A DNA stretch of 64,000 bases from Pagrus major. Its lineage: Eukaryota > Chordata > Actinopteri > Spariformes > Sparidae. The stretch is from NCBI RefSeq assembly GCF_040436345.1, contig NC_133215.1, positions 21,087,306 through 21,151,305 on the forward strand, given 5' to 3'. Numbering within the stretch: position 1 is the first letter of the stretch; each line of letters begins with the position of its first letter. Positions 1 through 10,624 of this stretch are shown here, piece after piece. The translations under genes and the position numbers were made by a program. A model generated the notes under the pieces. That model was not told where the DNA came from. It made no database searches and saw only the letters and a list, made by a program, of their open reading frames with translations.

Positions 1-644
1 AGTGTAACCAAACATGTTATTCATTGCACCTCATTAACTTTAAATGACTAGATGGGTTAAATTAAACTAATATATTATGCGACAACTCGACACTTGGACC
101 TGCAAACCACCCACACATACTCCCCCACCTCTCTTGTTAAGTTTTTGGTTTGTGGTCACATTTCCCCTCTAAAAGCTGGCCCCCACAACAAGTCAAAAAT
201 ATCTGTCCCAGATTTAAGATTTTTCAAAAGTTACATTTGCTGCGTAGCTACAGAAGCTAATGAAACTCACCAACAGTGTTTCATGCCAAAGAAAAGTCAG
301 TAAACTCATCGCTCCAACTTGTGATGATTTAAGCTTAATGCTCAGGTGTCTTATTAATCGTACCTAACTTTTAGTTTTAGTGCTTAGTTATGTTTGTTTG
401 TTTACTCTGGGACAGTTTGACTGCACTCACTGCAAAATTGTTTATTCCCCACTTAAATTAATTAAGGGGGGAAAGAGCTTTTTCTTTTAAATAGTCAATA
501 GCCAAGGCAAATAGAGGAATTTCCAGAAATGTGCTGGAAAGTGTTTTCTCTCAATGTTGTGGTAATGTTTGGATGAATATTTTAAGTGTATAAAACATCT
601 TTAATAGTGTATGAGAACATGAAGACCTTTATTCACGCATGTAT
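1..644. other. intergenic / 3' flank of the CD7-like gene, no gene seen
   Basis: No exon with plausible splice sites or recognisable protein pattern was found on either strand. The short open frames here are what AT-rich sequence gives by chance. Confidence 0.5.
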
Positions 645-650
645 TTTATT
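645..650 (-). terminator. candidate polyadenylation signal of the CD7-like gene
   Basis: AATAAA on the minus strand, about 230 bases past the stop codon of the CD7-like gene. It is the first canonical signal seen downstream. Use is inferred, not shown. Confidence 0.45.
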
Positions 651-878
651 GCTTGCAACGAAACAGTCAAATACAGCCATAAAAACGAAAGTTCAAATAT
701 GATAATTAATACAAACAACAATGAGAATAATTTGATTTGGGAGACATTTTCCCAACAATGTGTTTAGCTTTAAATTTTGTCTCATGTATGTTTTTTAAAT
801 CACTTCAAAGTTTGATCAAGCAACAGTGAAAAGAAGTAAACCAACCCCCACCGAACCAATAATATTTGATCCACAAAG

Positions 879-3373
879 CTAAGCAAAAACATATGGGCTT
901 GGTGGTGACTGTTCTGGAGCTGCTAGAGGGCGGAGGGCGTTCCTGTTCATAACTTCATACACATTATCGTTGGAGACCCTCCGTGTTGTTCTTCTGATGC
1001 TAGCCCATTGTTTTGTCTGTTGGTAGTGAAATATCACAAAAAGTTTGCACAAATATCAGACATGTATATTTTTTATGTTATCCTTTTTTAAGACTAGCTT
1101 CAAAGAAGTTAAAGACAGATTTTTGGACGAATGTTAACAGCAGATTTCACAAACTATAATCAGTTGAAAGGAACCAACTTAACGACAACAACACTAGTTT
1201 TCCTCTGGGAGAAATGGCAGTGATTCTTTAATGCAGGTAAGAGGAGTTGGGTGTAGTCAATGTAAAGAGAATGACCCATCCATCCACTCTAACCTCGTCC
1301 CTATGTGGACTTTGTCACTCTTTCTACCACATTGGTTCTTCATTATCACCTCTGATGGTACTGCACCCTCATACATGTGTATTATTCACTTCTCCACAAG
1401 GCAAACATGTCATGGTATCCCCTAGTGATCGGCAGATCTATCACATGCTTTGCCGCAAGACTGCAACAGATACACAGTAAGCTCGGTGAAGCTGCACCCA
1501 CATCCCCCAGCATTCAGTGATCTTCTACGTAAAGTCTGCCTGTGATCTTAAGATCTCAAAGGGTAAACCTCATGTTTATAGCAGTTTGGTGGTCTTGGTG
1601 TGATGTAGTGATAAACTGATAAATGTGCACATGTCGAGCAAATAATATCTGCAGAAACTGTACACGAGGTAACCACTGCTGAGGCTTGCAGAGCTACTTT
1701 AAACATTTTAGTTCATGCACAAAGTAGTGAGAAGTCTGAACTCACCCTCAGGATCAGCAGGATGAAGATCACAGTTACCAGTGTACTGATGACGCATGTG
1801 GCGATGATGACTAACTCCAGAGGTGGACTTTGGTTGGGAGGGACACAAGGCATTCCTGTGTGAAATTACAAACACGCAAACATGGGTTACACCAAAAAAA
1901 AAAAAGGTTGGACCCATTTTATAAACTGTTGACTATCATACTGTTTTAATAAAGGCACGATTTGTTTTGTGTGTAAAATCTTAATCTGCAAGTAACTGGT
2001 AAGTGAAATTTGCCAATGAAGTGATCCCCAATGAAATGCACCAGAAGTATTAAAATGAAGCATTAAAGTAGAACTTAATGTGTCATTTAAAAAGGGACTG
2101 TGAATGCACTGGACTGCGCTCCAACACACCTCTTACAATAAGTGTGTAGCCTTTGCATTTGACTCGATCATCGTTTTTGTTCATGTAGACACAGCGGTAG
2201 AATCCAGTGTCCTCCATGGTCAGGCTGCTGATGGTGATGGTGTGGTTCATCAGAGATCCAGTTGTTTCAATCCTGCTGATGAATCTGTGTCGCGGGCTGA
2301 TATTGTCATTTCGTCCGTCATAGTAAAGCACCTCTTCCACTCCCTTATATTCTTGTTGATACAGATACATGCTGATAGACTCTTCAACACAGCTGGGACA
2401 TCCTTCAGATGAACACTTTAAGGTGACGCTCTCTCCCACCCGTCTGTACACTGCAGTGTCCTCTGTCATAAAAGAGACAAACTGTCTGATTAGAGGGTCT
2501 AAAAACACAAGACACACAGCCATCTGCATTATTTAAACACTGACTGGATAGCATTAACATGTAAGCAGCATTTTGATATTGTATATTTAATGACTGGTTG
2601 AGGTTGGACCCATTTTACAAACTGTTGACTTTCATATTTTTTTGGATGAAGGCACCATATGTTTTGTGTGTAAAATCTTAATCTGCAAGAAACTGGTAAG
2701 TACAACCATCAAGAGAAAAAAGGTACATTTGCCTAAGAAGTGATCCCCAATGGAATGCACTACAGCAAGCATTAAAGTAGAACTTAATGTGTCATTTAAA
2801 AAGGGACCGTTTGAATGCACTGGACTGCGCTCCAACACACCTCTTACAAAAAGTGTGTAGCCTTTGCATTTGACTCGACCATTGTTTTCGTTCACGTAGA
2901 CACAGCTGTAGAAACCAGTGTCCTCCATGGTCAGGCTGCTGATGGTGATGGTGTGGTTCATCAGAGATCCAGTTTTTTCAATCCTGCTGATGAATCTGTT
3001 TCGCGGGCTGATTTTGTCATTTCGTCTGTGATAGTAAAGCACCTCTTCCACTCCTTTACATTTGTGTCGATACAGATACATCCCGATGGACTCTTCAACG
3101 CTGCTGGGACATCCTTCAGATGAACACTTTAAGGTGACGCTCTCTCCCACCCATCTGTACACTGCAATGTCCTCTGTCATAAAAGAGACAAACTGTCTGA
3201 TCAGAGGGTCTAAAAACACAAGACACACAGCCATCTGCATTATTTAAACACTGACTGGATAACAGAGTTTCTGGAAGCAGCAACTGAAACTGTTTTGCAG
3301 TTTCAAAGTAAACAATCATACCTGCATTGGCGGAAAGAAAGAGCAACAGTACAGACCAACAGAGCGGCATCAT
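879..3373 (-). CDS. cd7: CD7-like T-cell membrane receptor with two V-set domains
   Basis: Five coding exons: 3373-3322, 3209-2841, 2498-2130, 1855-1746, 1016-879. All have GT-AG borders and compatible phases and give 345 codons. Exon 1 is a signal peptide (MMPLCWSVLLLFLSANAG). Exons 2 and 3 each encode one V-set domain: KCSSEG carries the first Cys, MYLYR replaces the usual Trp strand, then VLYY, RFISRI, and DTGFYxC with the second Cys. Exon 4 encodes a short stalk and one membrane helix. Exon 5 encodes a 45-residue tail with NVYEVM, a YxxM motif. Mammalian CD7 has the same pattern (YLRQ, IIYYEDG, RFRGRI, DTGTYTC and YEDM, a PI3-kinase docking site) but only one V domain. Inferred role: surface receptor or costimulator on T or NK cells. 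A different fish V-set receptor family cannot be excluded. Confidence 0.8.
1904..3265 (-). repeat. tandem duplication of the V-set exon module
   Basis: Two units of about 650-700 bases (about 1904-2560 and 2600-3265) align along their whole length, including intron on both sides of the exon. The exons are the same length (369 bases) and differ at few codons. The offset is about 710 bases. The duplication is therefore recent or kept alike by gene conversion, and it made the two-domain form of the CD7-like protein. Confidence 0.9.
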
Positions 3374-3399
3374 CTTGCAGCACTGACTTCATGCTGTCT

Positions 3400-4690
3400 T
3401 TGTCTCTCACACATACCCACACAGATGGCATACTGCAAACACTGCTTCCTGTACTTTTTGATGTGTGGTGATGATATGAAACCTTTGAGAGAATCACATG
3501 TATTTCAGTTATTTCCTTATGACTCATAGACATATGGCCTCAGCTGGGCTACAGTGTCATGATGTTGGAAACCAAGTTCATGAAAATGTCCAGATGGAAA
3601 AAAGGTAAAAGGCTAAACAACACATATCACGTGAGAAGAAATGATGACATGTTACAAGTTATAACTATAAATTCATTGTGTTCTACATGTCATTATACTT
3701 ATGACATTATTTAAATATTTACAGAACTCTCAGGTGTTTACACAATAAATGCAACAGAAAGATGGCATATTATGGCTATTCAAGTAAATATAAGAGATTT
3801 TGAACATGAATATAGCAGCAACAACAATTTGCAATGTAAAGACATAGTGGAGTAATGGCTATTTTTATATGATTGATGCATGAACTGCAAATCTGTAGAA
3901 AGATTCCCCTTCTCATTCCCAGGTCACCAAACATTTAAACTTTGAGTTTGAAGACCTGGGAATGGGACTCAACACTCAACTATGTTTCTCCAGAATGGTT
4001 TACTATACCTTTACATATATGAGAATGAATGAAACATATCATTTAAACGTATTAAAGTATGGGCCCATATTTTGTTTTGTTTTTTATTAAAAACTGAACT
4101 AACGCATAAACGTCAATTTGTATCTGTAAGTTGGAACACTTAAGGGGCACTATGTGGTTTCAGAGAATAAATTCAAATTCAGAAATATAAATTTTTTACA
4201 TAACTGATTAAACAAACTGCTCTCAGAGGAAAATAAGGTCCCCAGGACACTGTTTGAAACTAGAAAAGTGGCAGGGTCCGCCAAATATCAACAAAGTAAA
4301 ACAGTATGAAATGTTGTTGTTCTTTAAGGTCAGTGTGTTTATTCAGTCATGAAAACGAAGAGTTTGTTTCTTGACTGAAAATAAAGATAAACAACCTCCT
4401 GCAAACTCTTTTTCATGCAGTTCACCTGTGCTGCTGCAACCTGACAACATGCTGTAAAGCTATTTGTCCAATACATGGCAGGACTGATATCTACAGTATT
4501 TGAGGTTTGCAAGTTCTCTATTCAGCAATATTCATCTTAAATGTGGGTCAACAAGATCTGATATCGTAAGTGATATATTTCATTCAATGATATCAAAATA
4601 ACATGCCGTGAAATATGATGTCTTCCCTGTCTCTCACGGTTGCCTATATAAACCTGTAGATGTAGATTTGTTGTTTAATGCTGCTGGACT
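3400..4690. other. intergenic, upstream of the CD7-like gene
   Basis: AT-rich sequence with no exon that could be supported. An imperfect inverted repeat around 3900-3965 (fragments TCATTCCCAGGTC and GACCTGGGAATG) is the only structure noticed. Confidence 0.45.
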
Positions 4691-4754
4691 GTGGATTTCT
4701 TTGTGAAGGACTCAGATTTTCTGCGACAGCCTGGGATGTCACTTCATGCACACT

Positions 4755-4812
4755 CTCAGACAGACAGACAAACAGATAGATCGATAGATAACTTTATTAA
4801 TCCCCCAAGGGA
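4755..4812 (+). repeat. CAGA/GATA simple repeat joined to a dispersed-repeat tail
   Basis: A short run of CAGA then GATA units leads into ACTTTATTAATCCCCCAAGG. This matches a widely dispersed teleost repeat end of the form CTTTATTgATCCCcgAgGG, usually the 3' tail of a non-LTR retroelement. Only the tail is present. Confidence 0.5.
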
Positions 4813-4889
4813 AATAAGTTATCGTCAAAATACAACGGCAAATATTGCAACAATAAAAAAATACTATATACATAAAACTTGAATGTTTT

Positions 4890-5327
4890 CCTTGGAATGT
4901 ATTTGTCATGTCAATTTCTGGTTCTAGTTGTTTGCAGAGTAAGTTTGTGTGTTTATGTGGCATGCTGTGCCTCCTACAGAGAGAGCGAGAGAGGCTTTCT
5001 TGTCGATACTGTCTTGTAAACTGCCAACACACGCATAAATAAATGGAGGTGAAACTAATCTTCACAGTAATACAAGCTATTCCTAGTTATACACACAGTT
5101 CTTTGCAGTAGGAAAAGTGCTGCGACAGACCGACACTTAGCAAACAAGGAAGTTGTGATATCAGGTTTCCAGTAAGTTTGCATATTCCTGTGACATGCTG
5201 TGCCTCCTGCAGAGAGACAGTGAGAGAGTTTTTAGTCACCGGATATTATCTTAGACTGCCAATACACATAAATGTATTGAGGTGAAACTAATCTTCTCAA
5301 CTATTTACTGGAAACATTAAAATCACC
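4890..5327. other. 3' flank of copy A, partly duplicated within itself
   Basis: Two related segments (about 4955-5100 and 5185-5325) share the order: GACATGCTGTGCCTCC, a GAGA run, CTGCCAA, AGGTGAAACTAATCTTC. The second segment has a close paralog downstream of copy E (about 39050-39295). It probably contains 3' untranslated sequence of copy A. No clear polyadenylation signal was picked. Confidence 0.5.
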
Positions 5328-8300
5328 TCAGGCCAGGGTGTCTTGGTATTCTTTATCCATCTCCTGATGACCTCCTGCAAAAGGTTTAATACCAAAGTCT
5401 GAGTTAATCCTCATACACTTCATCTTAGAAACAGTAGTAAAACAAGTTTTATTAGTTGGACACAGTGAGTAACAATGCTGTATTTCAGGCTTACCTTTCT
5501 CTGTGTCTGGCTCAAATGTACGGACTTCCTGATGGTCACCTGGAACAAATTCAAGATTTTGTTGTGGGTTACAGTCCATGGGTTTAAAACCATCACCAAA
5601 CTAAGCAAGTTCATGACCTGCACGCATAGGAAGATCCCCTGTCCGAGATCCCCTGTCCGATTCATGTGTCAGTTCCCGACACATGAATCAGATTATATTA
5701 TGATTCAAAGACTGATGATTAGAAACCAAGCCCAGTTTTCCACAAGTCATGGAAAAATGTACAACCTATGTTCTGTGTAGTACATATGATTGTACTTCCC
5801 AGGACATCTTTAAAGTCAGAGGAAACCCCAGGGAACAGTTTATTATTTTATGTTAATAAAGTGACACCAAGGTAGTGCAGGGATATTGCGAAAGTTTTTG
5901 GTCAGTGATCAACATGTACTCCAACTGAATTCATGAACAAAGTTCAAAGCACGGCAGAAGGAGTACGTGCTCGAACAGGCTTGGAATGCAATCAGACCGT
6001 CTGTGATGAGTTAGCTAAGCTAAAACAAAGTAACAACTTCGAAGAACAAAGTATAACTCAGTAAAAACACAAGGGGCACAAAACCAAGAACATACCATGG
6101 GGTAAGATAGGACAACACTGCAAGACATGGGAATGAGTTAAGGTGGAACACAAGTGGACGACATGGGTGAACCATAGGGGAACACAGGACGAACTGACAA
6201 AGACTGGAGGAAGGACACAGACTATATACACACACAACTAACAAGGGGATGAGGTGCAGGTGGAGAGAGGTCGAGCAACACAGGTGAGGGAAATAAAAAC
6301 ACTAGGAACAGGGAAGGGGCTGATGGGCTGGAGAAGCTGAAGACACTGTAACGATGGAAAGCAGACTGGTGAGGACAGCAAGAAAACAGGAGGAAAAGCA
6401 AGGGAGGCAAGACATGATGCATGGTGGTTAAACTTCAAAATAAAACAGGAAACCACAGATGCAAAACCAGAATCATGACACTTACGCTATATTGGAAGAT
6501 GTTTTTGTTCAAAGCGACTTACATTAAGTTCATTTAACTCCATATGTACAGAGCTAGATCGTTAAAAGCAACATTTTCATTAAAAGAGAGCATTCCAGCC
6601 AAATAAGAACAAAGAGTTCAGTGCTACAGTTCAAGTGCTTAGACATTCTGTCTTGAACCTTGTTCATACTCACAAATAAATACATTTAGACCAAAAGCCA
6701 AACGAGGCCCTGTGTGGATACTCACGTCGAGATCGCCTTCCAAAAAGGAACACCATCACCACCAGCAATCCTACAATCAGCGATCCGATGACCACCACAG
6801 GAGCAACTATATTAGTGATTCGAGCAGACGGCTTTCCTGGTTCCCCACCTGAATAAATGCACAACAAAGCTTTAATGTTCTAATCCTTCAAGTCATGAAC
6901 AAAAAGAGGAAAGAAGTGTTTGTTAAAATGAGGTATGTAAGCATTTTGTGGAAATTCTCCCTGTAATACTGTTAGCTGCTTACATTCACTTTCTCTTTTA
7001 CTCCTGCTGGGGTCTGCATTTGAACATCAGCCCTGAATGAAAACGCCAGCCTTGTAGAGAAAGTAAACAAGGTGGCAGGCAGGCAACGACAGATAAACAT
7101 CAGCTAATAATGAATGACCATGAACAGCTCAGCTAGAGCGCCTAATGGGAACCTGTTGACGATTTAATATTGTGATTTAATAGTGAATCAAAATCTGTAT
7201 TTCCACTATGCAGCTCAGGCGTTGACCGTCATGCATAGTTTTCTGTCTTTGTGCGGAGCATTGTTTTGAAGTTTTGAAGTCACATCAGCTTTAGAGACAT
7301 GATGCAGCCTGGCTATTCATCAACTTGTGTATCAAAACAACTACAGCACAGGAAATGGCTGGCTTCAGATAAAACAAACACACAATGTAGTGATGCAGGG
7401 GACCAAAACTTCCATCTTTTCTGGAATGTATTTATATGGAGCTCCTGCTTTTTTTGTGGTTCAATGTTTTCAAGGTCAGTCTAACCTGTCAAGTTTTTTT
7501 TTCTTTTGAAGACCAACAGGCTCCTGTAGACTTTATGGTGCAGATACACCAAACTGACTTCAAAGAACTAGTACCGATGAAGGCTGACTGTTGAATCACC
7601 TCATGTTGCCTATGTCTCTGCCAAAAAGCTGCACTTAAACACAATGCAAAGCAGGGACGGATTGGCCATTGGGAGTACCGGGACTTTTCCCGGTGGGCCA
7701 ATCAATAATGGGCCGATGGCTGCCCGTTTTTTATTTTTTATTTGTTCATGTATTTTTTGCTGCGCCCTGCCATGGTTACTCTCCCGGCCCAGGGGCAGAG
7801 ACATGCACCGGCCCACAGAGCTCCGCTGCAGCCTGCAGACACAGCAGAGGCCCATTGGCTTGTCTGTCTAAAGAATACCTGGCCCAATGGCCCTATGATA
7901 GGCTACAGAGGCCAGGACTCCCACCCACGCATGTTCTAGACCCCCCCTCGTCCAATCACCTGTAATGACAAGCAGTCATGATGAGTGAGAGAGAGTGAGA
8001 GAAACAAAAAACACCAGCACATGAAAAAACGAGAATTACGAAATGGAGAATGTGGGTAAAAAACGGAAAGGCGGAGCTGAAAAACAAAGAGACAAGAAAA
8101 AAAAAGCTCTCGCAACTGACGCTGCTAAGCGCAAACTTCAGTTGGGCCGGTCTGGACCAAAGAGTCCAGGGCCGAATTTTTGTCCCAGTCCAGGCCTGCT
8201 GCAAAGACTACAGCCGTCGGCCAGCTAGCTCCTATGTTCTGCGCCTGTGTGAGAGGAAATTCCTCTCCATACCACCAGGAAATGGTAGTCTGTGTTCATC

Positions 8301-10136
8301 ATTCAAAAAGGGAAACATGAAGTCTCAGGACTGTGTATTAACATAACCAAAAGAGGATTTTTGAATTGAGAATATGTCTGATTAATAGTTGCAAATAGCA
8401 CTGGCAAAGAGTTGGAAGCAAAAAATAAGGAGCCATCACGCTAAATGGTAGAAATAATGGATATTAAGCTACAGGCTCTGAGGGCTTTCTCTTTCTTTTT
8501 CCGTTTCTCTACTTATTTCCATTTCTACCTTAGTTTTCACTCATTGGAAAATTCATACCTCTTTAATCTCCAAAACCAACAGCAACAACAGAAAAAGCAC
8601 TACAGTTGGCATGTGGTTTAAGTCTTACTTAAGCAATCTTAAATGAAGGTGTGTTAATGTAACCGTAGTGACATCCGTGTTGCTTCAGATTTCAGGGGGA
8701 AGGATGAGCTCATGTGTAACTGTGGTGGAAATGGCTGTATGACATTTCATTGTGTGATGCAGGATTGAGCCAAAAGGCATTAAAGAACATTTACCTAAAC
8801 GGCCTGATGCGTCTCGTCCCTCTGGTACTTCAAACATGGCCTCATCCTCTTTGCCTCCACTGGTGTTGAACACTGCACATTTATACTTGGAGTAAGTGGA
8901 TCCTTGCAGCAGAGTCAGCTTGCTCGAGAGGTCAAACAGACCACTTTTTGTCTGCTTCACCTCCAATTCAGCGCTCTTCGTCCAATCCTCGTTCAGCTCA
9001 CCAAACCAGCGAATCTGACCTTTCGGGTAGCCACCAACAGAGTTACAGACCAGGGTACCACCTGTACTTTGAGTTATTGTCTCAGGTTCAGAGATTATAG
9101 TTGGTTTGCTGTATTTGGCTACAAAGAGAAAGCAAACATGATCATAAAGCTGAACATTGCACCACAACATCAATTAAATGACACCAATAAAGTATTGCAA
9201 AATTATTACTGACTACAATATTTGACTCATTCAAGTACAATGTGTAAAAGGAAATGCAAATAATGAAGAAACTGACTACAGAAGGTATTTTTGATTTTGA
9301 TTAATTGTCACAATGAAACAGAAAGCGTCAAACAGAGAGAGACAGCTGAATCTGTTTCATAGAAAATACCAATCTGCTAGTGGAGGAAAGTCCCCTGATC
9401 TCTAAACAATCTTCATTCCATCAAAGCCACAATTAAATCTTTCAGCAAGAACATTTTTCTGTGTGTAACTAGAACATATATTATGTTAACAGAAACAGGA
9501 AAGACTTTAATCGTGTTTTAGCTTTGAGGTTAGTTATAGGGATTCGCTTTGAAGACTAAAGATGGCCATCTCTCTGTGCCACATAGTTGTCAGAATGTTT
9601 CAGTGGTCAAACATGGCTGAAGGCTCTCACCTGTGACTTTAAGGCTGGTCTCGCTGGTCGTAAAACCTCTGTCTGTCATCACTGTGCATGTATAAACTCC
9701 CTGATCCTCCACAGCAGTGTCGGTGATGTGCAGGGATACATTCATGTTCTTGGTGTTCCAGGATGGTGCAGCAAACGAGTAGCCTGGCTGTTTTTTAGTT
9801 CCCCCTCGGTGAAAAACCAGTAAGGGATCGTCAACTCCCTCTTTCTTCCAACTGACTGTCCGGATTACTACGTCTGTTACCTCTTGAGAAGTTTCGACGG
9901 CACACTCCAGCAGTGACAGCTGGCCATACTGTCCCACGTTTTCAGTCTTGCATTGCACATTTACAAAGCCTGTAGAAGAAAATGTGTTTTTTGAAAAGGG
10001 ATGGGTCGTTACATCAGTAGCAGGCAGAATGTCATACTTCATACTCTCAGATGAGGCAGAACTTACCAGTACTTGCATTTCCTGCAGTGATGTAGATGAC
10101 AGTGAAAATGAAGATGACAATGGAGGCCATGTTCAT
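5328..10136 (-). CDS. copy A: V-set + C-set immunoglobulin membrane protein (B7/butyrophilin/CD200-like)
   Basis: Six coding exons: 10136-10067, 9969-9631, 9118-8795, 6848-6726, 5539-5495, 5374-5328. All internal borders are phase 1, total 948 bases, 315 residues. Exon 1 is a signal peptide starting MNMASIVIF (a second Met two codons in could also start). Exon 2 is a V-set domain: LLECAV, VSWKKEG, DQGVYTC. Exon 3 is a C-set domain: GTLVCNS, the B7-type GGYPKGQIRWF, SSKLTL, YKCAVF. Exon 4 is stalk plus membrane helix (VVVIGSLIVGLLVVMVFLF). Exons 5 and 6 encode a 30-residue acidic tail ending KEYQDTLA. V-then-C order with one helix is the layout of B7, butyrophilin and CD200 ligands that tune T or myeloid cells. 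Exact orthology cannot be told by eye. Intron 3 carries a hAT insertion. Confidence 0.83.
5935..6480. repeat. interspersed repeat shared by copies A, B and C
   Basis: About 540 bases ending AACCAGAATCATGACA. It lies between the membrane exon and tail exons of copy A. A near-identical stretch is at 17400-17975 in copy B and a fragment at about 25755-25890 in copy C. It therefore inserted before those copies duplicated. Copy E has only the left flank (to about 39950). Family not identified. Confidence 0.55.
6665..6725 (-). other. open read-through past the membrane-exon donor (alternative tail)
   Basis: If the donor at 6725 is not used, translation continues for about 19 residues (EYPHRASFGFWSK core) before a stop. 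The same open extension, with SFGFW kept, is present in copies B and E. This could give a membrane form with a different short tail, or may simply reflect recent duplication. Confidence 0.35.
7652..8198 (+). mobile_element. hAT-type transposon fragment in intron 3 of copy A
   Basis: 547 bases. The tips are CAGGGACGGATTGGCC on the left and, reversed, CAGGCCTGGACTGGG on the right. It is flanked by ATGCAAAG and CTGCAAAG, an 8-bp target duplication with one change. Copies C and E have the uninterrupted site (ACTGCAAAGAC near 26985 in copy C). Near 8043-8140 a basic stretch (KKRKGGAEKQRDKKKKA) resembles the N-terminus of hAT transposases of the ZMYM type. The rest of the transposase is missing, so it is a non-autonomous deletion form inserted after the array began to duplicate. 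Confidence 0.8.
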
Positions 10137-10620
10137 TTACCTGAAATGACAGTTAAAATCAACAATTCTTAATGAAGAGACTGGTTGAAATATAACAAAC
10201 ACATACACTCACTGAGGATTTATTTCTGTGAATTAAACTACAGGGTGCAAAGGAAATCAAAGTCAAGTGCACCATGGGCACTATTGGTATTTTTGTGGCA
10301 GAGGTGCAGAGGCACCACCGGGGGCTCACTTGGGACTATTGAAATTGATAGCCAATCAAGGGCAAACGTATGTAGGCGTGCACCAATAACAATTTTCTCA
10401 ACACAGAAAAATGGACAAATAATCACCAAAGACATTCAGTGTGGGATTTATCATGATTGATTTATTTTACAAAGTCTCCTAAAAGACACTGCAGTTCAAT
10501 TTTGGATCAAAAGGCTTCTGAAAGGGATTCGATCACACCAGAGTCCTCATGGGAATGGCACTTCCAAAAATATTTAACATTAGTAATGTTATGTCATTTA
10601 TGGCTTTGTTGACACCAGAC
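10137..10620. other. upstream flank / 5' intron of copy A
   Basis: The acceptor TTTCAG just before the start codon shows that copy A has a 5' untranslated intron. The rest of this stretch is closely matched beside copies B and D and shows no coding sign. Confidence 0.6.
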
Positions 10621-10624
10621 TTAA

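Noticed and set aside
8904-9212. Plus-strand open frame over the C-set exon (also in copies D and E)
   Set aside because: It is the mirror image of a strongly supported minus-strand exon.
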